A stretch of DNA of 64,000 bases from an uncultured Anaerotruncus sp. GTDB taxonomy: Bacteria > Bacillota > Clostridia > Oscillospirales > Ruminococcaceae. Positions 19,272 through 27,316 of the stretch are shown here, in pieces. The notes under the pieces were generated by a model. The model did not search any database, was not told the DNA's origin, and worked only from the letters and a program-made list of their open reading frames with translations. Position numbers and translations under genes: made by a program. The stretch's first letter is position 1. Every line of letters starts with the position of its first letter. The stretch covers positions 1-64,000 of the forward strand of contig CALWZG010000053.1 in the NCBI GenBank assembly GCA_944385965.1, read 5' to 3'.

Positions 19272-19862
19272 ATGCCGGAATCCCATATTACCAAGCAGGC
19301 GCTGTCGGCGGCGCTGAAATCTTTGATGGAGGAGGTACCTCTCTCCAAAATTTCGGTTGGGGATATTGCCCGCAGGTGTGGAATCAATCGCCAGACCTTT
19401 TATTATCATTTTAAAGATAAGTATGAACTGGTGAATTGGATTTATTATACCGAAACGTTGCCCTATATGGGGAATTTTACCGATTTAGCCCACTGGACCG
19501 ATGGGCTGTGTGCTTTGTGCTATTACATGAAAGAAAACAAGCGCTTCTACATAAACGCTTTGAATTCTTCTGGGCAAAACTCCTTCCCAGAATACCTGAC
19601 CCAATTTGTACACAATCTGATTCGCTCGATTTTGGAGGCGCTTCTGGAGGAACGGCAGATGCCGGAACTGGAACTGGAGTTCATCGCAGATTTTTACTCC
19701 TTTGCCTTTGTAGGGCTGATTCAAAAATGGGCTCATCGGGGAATGCAGGATGACCCCAAGCGCTATATTCAAAGAATTCAGGAGCTGGTGGATGGAAGCA
19801 TGCTGAAGGAGTTATCCCGCTTTCGCGGGTTGGAATCCGAGCAATCCAATGACAATTCCTAA
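19272..19862 (+). CDS. TetR-family regulator (DhaS-like)
   Basis: 196 residues. An N-terminal TetR DNA-binding domain covers about residues 5-55 (KISVGDIARRCGINRQTFYYHFKDKYELVNWIY), and a C-terminal all-helical domain resembles the TetR_C_8 type seen in dihydroxyacetone kinase regulators. The ATG at 19272 is preferred over the one at 19266, because the GGGAGGG is too close to the first. It has its own promoter and terminator, so it is a lone gene. Nothing nearby is an obvious target, and no dha genes are in the window. Confidence 0.85.
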   Translation: MPESHITKQALSAALKSLMEEVPLSKISVGDIARRCGINRQTFYYHFKDKYELVNWIYYTETLPYMGNFTDLAHWTDGLCALCYYMKENKRFYINALNSSGQNSFPEYLTQFVHNLIRSILEALLEERQMPELELEFIADFYSFAFVGLIQKWAHRGMQDDPKRYIQRIQELVDGSMLKELSRFRGLESEQSNDNS

Positions 19863-19896
19863 ACCTTCATCAGAATCCGTTCTGATGAGGGTTTTT
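19861..19896 (+). terminator. Terminator after the TetR-family gene
   Basis: A 15-bp stem (19861-19875 with 19880-19894, one G-U) with loop TCCG; the 3' arm ends in GGGTTT and continues as TTTTT. Confidence 0.85.
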
Positions 19897-19963
19897 CTGT
19901 TGGGTGACTTTTAAAGAACGCTCCGCATAAAATAGAAACAGCCGGTTTTGAGGAGGGCTTTTT

Positions 19964-21037
19964 TTGACCATCAGCTTGTGTATGATTGTAAAGGATGAGG
20001 AAAAGACCTTGGCTCGCTGTCTGGAGAGCGTGAAAGATTTGGTGGATGAAATCATCATTGTGGACACTGGCAGCGTGGACCGAACTAAGGAAATCGCCGC
20101 CAAGTACACCGAAAAAATTTATGATTTTCACTGGATTGATGATTTTTCCGCCGCCCGAAACGCTTCTTTTGATTACGCCTCGATGGAATACTGTATGTGG
20201 CTGGATGGAGATGACCTGCTGCTGGAGGAAGACCGCATCAAGTTTCGGAAGATGAAGGCCTCTGTGCCAAAAGAAACCGATGTGGTTATGCTTCCTTATC
20301 AGGTTGCCTTTGATGCCCAAGGCAAAGCAACTTTTGTGTATCAAAGGGAACGGATTGTGCGAAGGGGCTCTGATTGGCGCTGGGAAGGCCCAGTCCATGA
20401 GGCAATTGTCCCAAATGACAGCATTTTTTATGGGGAAGCGGCCGTGACCCATCGAAAGGAAGGCCTTGGGGACCCAGACAGAAATCTGCGTATCTATCAA
20501 GCCTGTATTCAAAAGGGACGTCCATTTTCCCCACGAGATGCCTTCTATTACGCAAGGGAGCTTTATTTTCATCAATATTACGAAAAAGCCCTGGAAGAAT
20601 TCACCAAGTTTTTAGAGCGGCCGGATGGTTGGATTGAAAATAAGGTGGAAGCATGCAGGCAGATGAGTGTTTGCTGGAAAAACCTTGGAAAAACGGAGAA
20701 AGCCCGGGAAGCGTTGACCAGGTCTTTGGCGTTTTCTCTTCCCAGAGCGGAGGTATGCTGTGATTTAGGGCAGCTTTGGATGGAGGAACAAGATTGGGAA
20801 AAGGGAGCTTTTTGGTATGAGCAGGCGCTGAAATGTCAGCCTCAAACCCATGGATGGGGATTTGTACTGCCAGATTGCTATGATTATCTCCCTAATTTGC
20901 AATTGTGTGTTTGCTGGGACCGTATGGGGGACCATCAGAAAGCCAGAGAATATAATCGCAGGGCTGGGCAGATAAAACCAAATGATCCCGCAGTTCTGTA
21001 CAATGAACGTTATTTCGCAACTTTACATATGGAATAA
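19964..21037 (+). CDS. Family 2 glycosyltransferase with TPR-like C-terminus
   Basis: 357 residues. The N-terminal 230 or so form a GT-A glycosyltransferase of the SunS/hypothetical-GT2 type: SLCMIVKDEEKTLARCLES, then IIIVDTGSVDRTKEIA, the acidic metal motif WLDGDD near residue 83, and a late WEGPVHEAI. The C-terminal part has repeated helical pairs (YEKALEEF, KTEKAREAL, WEKGAFWYEQAL, HQKAREYNR) typical of TPR repeats. Such proteins transfer sugars to peptides or cell surface molecules. The start is a TTG at 19964 behind GAGGAGGG. It stands alone; the acceptor is unknown. Confidence 0.86.
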   Translation: MTISLCMIVKDEEKTLARCLESVKDLVDEIIIVDTGSVDRTKEIAAKYTEKIYDFHWIDDFSAARNASFDYASMEYCMWLDGDDLLLEEDRIKFRKMKASVPKETDVVMLPYQVAFDAQGKATFVYQRERIVRRGSDWRWEGPVHEAIVPNDSIFYGEAAVTHRKEGLGDPDRNLRIYQACIQKGRPFSPRDAFYYARELYFHQYYEKALEEFTKFLERPDGWIENKVEACRQMSVCWKNLGKTEKAREALTRSLAFSLPRAEVCCDLGQLWMEEQDWEKGAFWYEQALKCQPQTHGWGFVLPDCYDYLPNLQLCVCWDRMGDHQKAREYNRRAGQIKPNDPAVLYNERYFATLHME

Positions 21038-21212
21038 GGGATTTGTAAGATTTTTGGTTGAACCTGGGGTAGAAAATATGATACAATAAACCGCAGGAGA
21101 AACAACAACGTCGTCTGTGGCCGCCTCTAGGCGGCCCAACGCAGCGAAAACGGTTATATATTTCCAATCCCTGCGCAATAAAATGGACAGGCTGCTCCAA
21201 GAGGTGAGAATA

Positions 21213-21779
21213 ATGATTGAACGGCCCAAAAGGGCTTATTATTACCATCTGCCGCAAAGGGACAAAGTCCGCTCAAAGACAGAGCTGATGTACCTTTGGG
21301 CGGAAGCTTGGGTGTGGGCGGTGGCTCTGGCGTTATTGGTGGGTGTGCTTTTAGCCCGCGGCGCTACCATTTCAGGACAATCTATGGCACCCACCCTTCG
21401 AGGGGGACAGCCGGTGTTGATTTTGGAGCTTCAGGGGCAGCAATTGCAGCGAGGGGATATAATCGCTATTGACCGTTCAGGGAAAGGGCGTTATCCTATT
21501 GTAAAGCGAATCATTGGGCTGCCGGGGGACGAGGTAAACCTGAACGCCCAAGGCCAAGTTTTCCGAAATGGGACGCTTTTGGAGGAACCATATACAGACA
21601 ATCAGCCTACTTGGCCTATGGATATTCCTTTTCCGGTGCGTGTGCCAGAGGGGTATTTGTTGGTACTGGGGGATAATCGCAGCGTCTCGGTGGACAGCCG
21701 CTCCAGCCTGCTGGGGATGGTGGATGCCCGTTGTGTGATGGGAAAGGTTTTATTCCTGAAATCAGAAGAATCAGTATAG
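21213..21779 (+). CDS. lepB: Type I signal peptidase, paralogue 1
   Basis: 188 residues. It removes signal peptides from exported proteins at the outer membrane face. One N-terminal membrane segment (about 30-50) precedes the catalytic Ser57 in SGQSMAPTL; the general base is Lys98 in KRIIGLPGD, and GDNRSVSVDSR forms the conserved late box. The ATG at 21213 has GAGGTGAG upstream. It is the first of three tandem paralogues and the most divergent: its late box lacks the GDNRNNS form found in the other two. Confidence 0.93.
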   Translation: MIERPKRAYYYHLPQRDKVRSKTELMYLWAEAWVWAVALALLVGVLLARGATISGQSMAPTLRGGQPVLILELQGQQLQRGDIIAIDRSGKGRYPIVKRIIGLPGDEVNLNAQGQVFRNGTLLEEPYTDNQPTWPMDIPFPVRVPEGYLLVLGDNRSVSVDSRSSLLGMVDARCVMGKVLFLKSEESV

Positions 21780-21793
21780 GAGGAACAATTGTG

Positions 21794-22354
21794 ATGGAAA
21801 AGATAGAGGAGGGGTCCAGACGCAGAAAATCACCCATGTGGGAAGCGTATGAATGGGTGGAAACCGCGGTTGTGACCATCGGTGTGATGCTGACAATTTT
21901 TTCGCTGCTGGTACGGCCAGCTTTGGTAAATGGGGTTTCCATGCTGCCAACCCTGCGGGATGGGGAGCAGTTAGCCTTGTGGCAGGTGGGCTACCATGAC
22001 CCGGATTATGGGGATATTGTGGTGGTGGATACCCCTCAGCTTGAGGAAAAGGTGATTGTGAAACGGGTCATCGGCAAGGCGGGTGACACAATCGACATCA
22101 ATTTTCAAACTGGTGAAGTACGCCGAAATGGTGAAGTGTTGGAAGAACCTTATATCAAAGAGCCAACCGCTTTGTATGAAGGGGTGGACTTTCCGGTTCA
22201 GGTGCCGGAAGGATGCCTGTTTGTGATGGGGGATAACCGCAATAACTCCAAAGACAGCCGCAATCCAGAGATTGGAATGGTAGATACTCGTCGGGTAATG
22301 GGCAAGGTTGTGTTCCGCTTATTGCCTCTTAATAAGATAGGGCCGGTGGAATGA
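21794..22354 (+). CDS. lepB: Type I signal peptidase, paralogue 2
   Basis: 186 residues, with the catalytic pair Ser49 (NGVSMLPTL) and Lys90 (KRVIGKAGD), one membrane segment (about 22-40) and the box GDNRNNSKDSR. A stretch after the membrane segment (LWQVGYHDPDYGDIVVVD) is nearly the same in paralogue 3, so these two come from a recent duplication. AGGAGG overlaps the end of paralogue 1; the GTG at 21791 is an alternative start. The last four bases overlap paralogue 3. Confidence 0.93.
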   Translation: MEKIEEGSRRRKSPMWEAYEWVETAVVTIGVMLTIFSLLVRPALVNGVSMLPTLRDGEQLALWQVGYHDPDYGDIVVVDTPQLEEKVIVKRVIGKAGDTIDINFQTGEVRRNGEVLEEPYIKEPTALYEGVDFPVQVPEGCLFVMGDNRNNSKDSRNPEIGMVDTRRVMGKVVFRLLPLNKIGPVE

Positions 22355-22920
22355 GCAAAGGACAATTTAATCCGCCTAAGCCTTGGCTGAAAGAGTGGTA
22401 CGAGTGGACAGAAACCATTTTGGTAACCGTAGGGACGCTGCTGGCGGTGTTTCTATTGGTAATGCGGCCAGCTACGGTCAATGGCCCTTCTATGGAAAAT
22501 ACTCTTCATAACGGAGAACGTTTGGTTTTATGGCAGTTGGGGTATCATCATCCCGCGTATGGGGATATTGTGGTGGTGGACCGCACCCAAAATCAAGAAC
22601 CTCCTATTGTGAAACGGGTGATTGGGCTGCCGGGAGATACCATTGATATTCATTTTGAAACTGGTCAGGTGTGGCGCAACGGTGAGCTGCTGGAAGAAAC
22701 TTATATCAAAGGCCCTACAAGGCTTTCCTATGATATAGATTTTCCAGTCCAGGTGCCGGAAGGCTGTGTATTTGTAATGGGGGATAACCGCAACAATTCG
22801 TTGGACAGCAGGTCATCTCAGGTGGGCATGGTGGATGAGCGTCGGGTGATGGGGAAAGCGGTCGTCCGGTTTTATCCCTTTCATAAAGTGGGATTGCTTC
22901 TCGCTCCCCAAAAGGACTAG
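22351..22920 (+). CDS. lepB: Type I signal peptidase, paralogue 3
   Basis: 189 residues, catalytic pair Ser47 (NGPSMENTL) and Lys88 (KRVIGLPGD), one membrane segment (about 22-38), and GDNRNNSLDSR. It starts inside the stop of paralogue 2 (ATGA), so the two are co-translated. All three copies keep the Ser-Lys pair and should be active; why three are made from one unit is unclear. Confidence 0.93.
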   Translation: MSKGQFNPPKPWLKEWYEWTETILVTVGTLLAVFLLVMRPATVNGPSMENTLHNGERLVLWQLGYHHPAYGDIVVVDRTQNQEPPIVKRVIGLPGDTIDIHFETGQVWRNGELLEETYIKGPTRLSYDIDFPVQVPEGCVFVMGDNRNNSLDSRSSQVGMVDERRVMGKAVVRFYPFHKVGLLLAPQKD

Positions 22921-22970
22921 AAATTTGAGATGCTTTATTCTACAATCAATTCAACAGGAGGTTTTGAAAA

Positions 22971-23345
22971 ATGAAATTGAAGATGGAAAGTTATCTGAAT
23001 CATCAAACTCAAATTACAGAAGATCCCCGCTGGATGCAGGTGGTTTTTGATCTTTCCGCTTTGGCCGCTTATCAGGAGCTTGAAAAAACACCAGACAAGG
23101 ACTATGGCTTTTTGATTTTGGAGGGAGAGCAGCCGGTGGAGGGCTGTCTTTATATCCAAACCTCTCGGGATGTGGGAGAAAAAACCCAAAGTGTAGAGGT
23201 TCGCATAGAGGAAGATGGCGGAAAATTCCGTCATTATCATAAGGATACCGAAAGTTTGGAGGAAATCCTGGCGGATTTTCAGGCTTTTTATGAAGGACGT
23301 AAGGTGGACATCACTGGCTGGGAAGATTGGACAGACCAATTTTAA
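22971..23345 (+). CDS. Conserved-looking protein of unknown function, 124 residues
   Basis: I do not recognise it. It is acidic and soluble, with no signal peptide or membrane segment; its middle (GFLILEGEQPVEGCLYIQTSRD and VEVRIEEDGGKFRHYHK) looks like alternating beta strands. CAGGAGG lies 9 bases before the ATG, a strong sign of translation. It follows the signal peptidases by 50 bases on the same strand and may share their transcript. Confidence 0.7.
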   Translation: MKLKMESYLNHQTQITEDPRWMQVVFDLSALAAYQELEKTPDKDYGFLILEGEQPVEGCLYIQTSRDVGEKTQSVEVRIEEDGGKFRHYHKDTESLEEILADFQAFYEGRKVDITGWEDWTDQF

Positions 23346-23367
23346 TCCTTCAAACTGATATGGACAG

Positions 23368-23405
23368 GCGGTCTTAGGCGGATGAGTTCTGCGAACTAAG
23401 ACCGC
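23368..23405. other. Hairpin between the 124-residue gene and rbgA
   Basis: GCGGTCTTAG (23368-23377) pairs exactly with CTAAGACCGC (23396-23405), leaving an 18-base loop that can fold further (AGTTC/GAACT overlaps). No T run follows, so it is not a clean terminator; it could be a processing or weak stop signal. Confidence 0.5.
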
Positions 23406-23444
23406 TTCCAGCTTTATAAAATTGAACCAGAGAGGACGGAAACA

Positions 23445-24347
23445 ATGGAGGAACAAAATCAACAGATGGAGACGATGGCTCCTATCCCAGCGATTCAATG
23501 GTTTCCAGGTCATATGACCAAAACCAGGCGCCTGATGGAATCCCGATTGAAGCTGGTGGATTTGGTGGTGGAGCTGACCGATGCCAGAATCCCAGCCTCC
23601 AGCCGGAACCCGGAAATAGACCGCTTGGTAGGGCAGAAACCTCGGGTGGTTTTGCTCAATAAATGTGATTCCGCTGATGAAGCCGCTACAAAAGCTTGGC
23701 TCAATTGGTACGCTGCTCAGGGTATACCCGCTTTAGCCACCGATTGCCGCAGCGGTAAGGGCCTGAAAGGGTTTCTGCCAATGGTGCGGCAGGCGCTGGC
23801 GCCTTTGTTGGAGCGCCGGGCAGCTAAGGGGATGGGTGGACAGCCCATTCGTTTGATGATTGTGGGGGTACCCAATGTGGGCAAATCCTCCTTGATTAAC
23901 CGTTTGGCGGGCTCGAAGCGGGCCAAAGTGGAAGACCGCCCAGGTGTGACCCGGGGTCAGCAATGGGTAACTCTGGAGGGCGGCGTAGAGCTGTTGGATA
24001 TGCCAGGGGTGCTGTGGCCCAAATTCCAAGACCCGGAGGTAGGGGAAAAATTGGCCTTTACTGGGGCGGTGAAGGATGATGTGGTGGATTTGGAGCTGCT
24101 GGCTATGCGGCTGCTCTGGATTTTGCGGGGGCGCTATCAGGATTTATTGACCGCCCGCTATAAGATAAAGCCGGAAGAACTGGAAGGATTGGAGCCTTAT
24201 GAGCTGCTTTGTCTGGTGGGTCGTAAACGGGGGATGCTGATTTCCGGCGGTGAGGTGAATACCGAGCGGGCTGCCATAACCGTTTTGGATGAGTTCAGAA
24301 GCGGAAAGCTGGGACGCATTACCTTGGACCCGCCGCCGGAGGGTTGA
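23445..24347 (+). CDS. rbgA: Ribosome biogenesis GTPase YlqF/RbgA
   Basis: 300 residues. This circularly permuted GTPase helps finish the 50S ribosomal subunit. The G motifs occur in permuted order: NKCD (G4) near residue 68, then [14 protein letters not shown] (G1) near 145, and DMPGVLWP (G3) near 185. The N-terminus [15 protein letters not shown] is the family signature. GAGGACGG lies upstream of the ATG. It is followed after 3 bases by rnhB, a pair common in Firmicutes. Confidence 0.96.
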   Translation: MEEQNQQMETMAPIPAIQWFPGHMTKTRRLMESRLKLVDLVVELTDARIPASSRNPEIDRLVGQKPRVVLLNKCDSADEAATKAWLNWYAAQGIPALATDCRSGKGLKGFLPMVRQALAPLLERRAAKGMGGQPIRLMIVGVPNVGKSSLINRLAGSKRAKVEDRPGVTRGQQWVTLEGGVELLDMPGVLWPKFQDPEVGEKLAFTGAVKDDVVDLELLAMRLLWILRGRYQDLLTARYKIKPEELEGLEPYELLCLVGRKRGMLISGGEVNTERAAITVLDEFRSGKLGRITLDPPPEG

Positions 24348-24350
24348 GAA

Positions 24351-24950
24351 ATGGAACGATTTGAGTATGAGCTGTTGGCTATGGAGCAGGGATTTGACCC
24401 TGTGTGCGGGGTGGATGAGGCTGGCCGCGGGCCTTTGGCTGGGGATGTGTACGCTGCTGCTGTCATCCTGCCGAAACAGTTTGAGCTGCCAGGTTTGAAT
24501 GACTCCAAAAAACTTTCCGCCAAAAAAAGGGAGCAGCTGTTTGACAGCATCCAGGCCCAAGCGGTTAGCTGGTGTATTGCCACAGCCAGCGTCAAGGAGA
24601 TTGAGGAGCTGAACATCCTCAACGCCGCTATGCTGGCTATGCGTCGAGCAGTAGAAGGGTTGTCTGTCGCTCCTGCCTTGGGACTGGTAGACGGCAATCG
24701 GGACCCTGGATTTGCCAATGTCCCTTGCCAGACCATTGTGGGTGGGGATGGAAAAAGCGCTTCCATCGCAGCGGCCTCCATTTTAGCCAAAGTTGCCCGT
24801 GACAGATATATGCTGGAGCTGGATGCTCAATACCCCCAATACCAATTCGCCAAGCATAAGGGGTATGGAACCAAGCTCCATTATGAGACACTGAAAACAT
24901 ATGGGCCTTCGCCGGTTCATCGCCCTTCTTTCCTGCGAAAGCTGCATTGA
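24351..24950 (+). CDS. rnhB: Ribonuclease HII
   Basis: 199 residues. It cuts the RNA part of RNA-DNA hybrids, including single ribonucleotides in DNA. The metal-binding core is clear: [15 protein letters not shown] (Asp and Glu near residues 22-23), [11 protein letters not shown], and LVDGNRDP followed by KVARDRYM. It almost abuts rbgA. Confidence 0.97.
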   Translation: MERFEYELLAMEQGFDPVCGVDEAGRGPLAGDVYAAAVILPKQFELPGLNDSKKLSAKKREQLFDSIQAQAVSWCIATASVKEIEELNILNAAMLAMRRAVEGLSVAPALGLVDGNRDPGFANVPCQTIVGGDGKSASIAAASILAKVARDRYMLELDAQYPQYQFAKHKGYGTKLHYETLKTYGPSPVHRPSFLRKLH

Positions 24951-25006
24951 GGGAAAATGAATTTAAGGCAGAAAACAGACTGAAAAGCTGGTGAACTTTA
25001 CAGTGT

Positions 25007-25396
25007 ATGACCAAGAGAAAAGGTATGTTTGGAGAAGATTTCGCGGCGGAAAAACTCACACAAGCAGGATATGAGATTTTAGAGCGAAATTGGCGATGGG
25101 GGAGCTATGAAATAGATTTGATTGCTCAGAAAGAGGATACCATTGCTTTTGTAGAGGTCAAGACCAGAAGCCAGGACAGCCTTTCACCAGCAGCTCCAAC
25201 CAAAGCCCAGCAAAAACGAATTTTGATGGCCGCCGCTTCTTATTTGCGCCAGAAAAACATATATGATACAGGAGCGGTACAGCCCCGGTTTGACCTTTTT
25301 CAAATCTTTACCAGTCATGGGGATACTGGTCCAGTACTCCGTTGGGAGCATCTGACGAGTGCTTTTACAGCTCAGGACACAGGACTTTTTTTATAG
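25007..25396 (+). CDS. YraN/UPF0102 family nuclease-like protein
   Basis: 129 residues, the usual length. The family has a restriction-endonuclease-like fold and often lies beside rnhB, as here. The motif pattern is GEDFAAEKLTQAGYEILERNWR, then EIDLIAQKEDTIAFVEVKTRS, holding the D...EVK catalytic-type residues. The cellular role is not established. The ribosome binding site before 25007 is poor; the family N-terminus still argues for this start. Confidence 0.88.
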   Translation: MTKRKGMFGEDFAAEKLTQAGYEILERNWRWGSYEIDLIAQKEDTIAFVEVKTRSQDSLSPAAPTKAQQKRILMAAASYLRQKNIYDTGAVQPRFDLFQIFTSHGDTGPVLRWEHLTSAFTAQDTGLFL

Positions 25397-25417
25397 TTGT
25401 GAAGTGGGGGCAGGGCT

Positions 25418-26377
25418 ATGTTTTTACTGGATTTGCATTGTGACACCATTACCAGGCTGTATAGGGGAGAACATTTACAGTCAGGAGATAACCAGCTGCG
25501 GGAAAACCAAGCCCATTTATCGCTGAAAAGAATGGGCGGTGGATGGGGGCAATGCTTTGCCATCTTTCTGCCGGACGAATATTGTGGACAGCGGGCGATT
25601 GAAGAGTTCGAGACTTGTTACGCTTATTTTCAGCATCAAATCGCAGAAAATCAGGACCTAGTCCAGCAAGTCCGCACAGCTGAAGAAATGGAATCTGTGA
25701 TAAAAGCGGAGAAGATAGCTGCGGTTTTAACCGTAGAGGGTGGCTCTGTTCTGGCGGGGGATCTTTCCAGAGTTCAAACGCTGGTGGATGCTGTGGTAAA
25801 GATTTTAACCTTTACATGGAACGGGCGGAATGAATTGGCCAGTGGCACCCTGACCGATGAAGGATTGACCCCCTTGGGACGGGCAGTGATACCCTTACTG
25901 GAACAAGGGGGAATTATTATTGATGTTTCCCATCTGAATGAAACTGGGTTTTGGGAGTTGGACCAAATCGCCGGAAAACCCTTTATCGCCAGTCACAGCA
26001 ACGCCCGCTCTGTTTGTGATCATCCCAGAAACCTGACAGACCAGCAGTTCAAACGGCTGGTTCAAAGGGGAGGCTTGGTTGGCATCAATTTTTGCCCACA
26101 GTTTATCAGCAGCTTAGAGAACCCGAATTTTGATGCTCTGGCGGCCCATATTCAGCATTTTTTGGAATTGGGCGGGGAGGACATCTTGGCTTTGGGTTCT
26201 GACTATGATGGAACGGATGTGCCTGAGTGGCTGAATCCGGGAGAAAAGCTGTGGAACTTCTCTGAATTGTTGGAAAAACGCTTTGGCAAAGAGCTGGCGG
26301 AAAAAATCTGTTGGCGCAACGCTTTAGACTTTTTTTATCGCTATGAGGCTCAAGGGGAGGCAACCTCCCAGAGCTGA
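25418..26377 (+). CDS. Membrane dipeptidase family protein (M19)
   Basis: 319 residues, related to renal dipeptidase, a two-zinc enzyme cutting dipeptides including some D-amino acid dipeptides. Zinc ligands are visible: HCD near residues 8-10, the bridging Glu in TVEGGSVL, His in IDVSHLNE, His in IASHSNAR, and the late Asp in LGSDYDG. No signal peptide is visible, so despite the family name it is cytoplasmic here. It begins 22 bases after yraN, with GGGGCAGGG upstream. Confidence 0.9.
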   Translation: MFLLDLHCDTITRLYRGEHLQSGDNQLRENQAHLSLKRMGGGWGQCFAIFLPDEYCGQRAIEEFETCYAYFQHQIAENQDLVQQVRTAEEMESVIKAEKIAAVLTVEGGSVLAGDLSRVQTLVDAVVKILTFTWNGRNELASGTLTDEGLTPLGRAVIPLLEQGGIIIDVSHLNETGFWELDQIAGKPFIASHSNARSVCDHPRNLTDQQFKRLVQRGGLVGINFCPQFISSLENPNFDALAAHIQHFLELGGEDILALGSDYDGTDVPEWLNPGEKLWNFSELLEKRFGKELAEKICWRNALDFFYRYEAQGEATSQS

Positions 26378-26403
26378 AGATTTTGAAAGAAAAGAGGTCA
26401 CCC

Positions 26404-27099
26404 ATGTCCATTTATACCATTGGGGATTTGCATTTATCCTTGTCAGGAGACCACGCCATGGACCAGTTTCCGGGCTGGCGGGGATATGTGTCCAAAATCA
26501 AAGAAAATTGGCAGGCATTGATTGAGCCAGAGGATACTGTGATTCTGCCAGGAGATTTCTCCTGGGGACTTTCCTTGGAGGAAGCCTTGGCGGATTTTCG
26601 TTTTCTCCAAAGCCTTCCTGGGCATAAAATCCTTTTGAAAGGGAACCACGATTATTGGTGGACTACCCGGAAAAAAATGGAGGCTTTTTTTTCTCTCAAT
26701 GGATTAGACTCCATTGAGATTCTCCATAATAACAGTGTCCAGGTGGAAGGAATCACCATTTGCGGCTCAAGAGGCTGGCTGTTTGAGACAGGGGAGGCTT
26801 TCGACGACAAAATTATCAACCGGGAAGCGATGCGTTTGGAAGCGTCCCTGGCGGAAGGAAAGAAATCCGGCAAAGAACTGGTGGCATTTCTCCACTATCC
26901 TCCTGTGTATGGGGAGAATCAGTCCCCTCAGATTTTGGATGTACTGACCCGATATGGAGTCCGCAGATGCTATTATGGGCATATCCACAGTTCGGGATGC
27001 CGCTACGCCATGAACGATGTGGAATATCTGGGGATTCGTTTTTATTTGGTCAGCGCTGACTTTTTGGGCTTTAGGCCAGTGAAGGTTGCAAGAGACTAA
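26404..27099 (+). CDS. Metallophosphoesterase, calcineurin type
   Basis: 231 residues. Metal-binding motifs in order: GDLHLS near residue 6, GDFSWG, GNHDYWW, then FLHYPPVY and GHIHSSG. The substrate is not known for this clade. The ATG at 26404 is chosen over a TTG at 26383 because AGAGGT lies just upstream and the protein then begins right at its first motif. It follows the dipeptidase by 26 bases and probably shares its transcript. Confidence 0.9.
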   Translation: MSIYTIGDLHLSLSGDHAMDQFPGWRGYVSKIKENWQALIEPEDTVILPGDFSWGLSLEEALADFRFLQSLPGHKILLKGNHDYWWTTRKKMEAFFSLNGLDSIEILHNNSVQVEGITICGSRGWLFETGEAFDDKIINREAMRLEASLAEGKKSGKELVAFLHYPPVYGENQSPQILDVLTRYGVRRCYYGHIHSSGCRYAMNDVEYLGIRFYLVSADFLGFRPVKVARD

Positions 27100-27159
27100 T
27101 GTTTTTTCCTAGAAATCGAGAAAATTTTAGAAAAATGGGCTGAATTTACAATTTGTCTA

Positions 27160-27188
27160 TTGGCAGACGCAGGAAGATTTGCTATAAT
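27160..27188 (+). promoter_or_regulatory. Promoter of tig
   Basis: TTGGCA (27160-27165) and TATAAT (27183-27188) are 17 bases apart, giving a leader of roughly 120 nucleotides before tig. Confidence 0.8.
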
Positions 27189-27232
27189 ACTTCAATAGTG
27201 GGCAAAAATGCCTAGGTTCAATTCCCTCATTT

Positions 27233-27279
27233 CCTCCATAGATACAGATTCATTTAGACCGCTGGACGGTCGATGGAGG
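27233..27279 (+). promoter_or_regulatory. Folded leader of tig
   Basis: CCTCCAT (27233-27239) pairs with ATGGAGG (27273-27279), enclosing a second stem GACCG/CGGTC (27257-27261 with 27267-27271). The fold lies 38 bases before the tig start. CCTCC could instead pair with the GGAGG binding site at about 27304, so a switch is possible but unproven. Confidence 0.4.
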
Positions 27280-27316
27280 CGGAGCAGGAATGAATATATT
27301 TCGGGAGGAAATAAAC

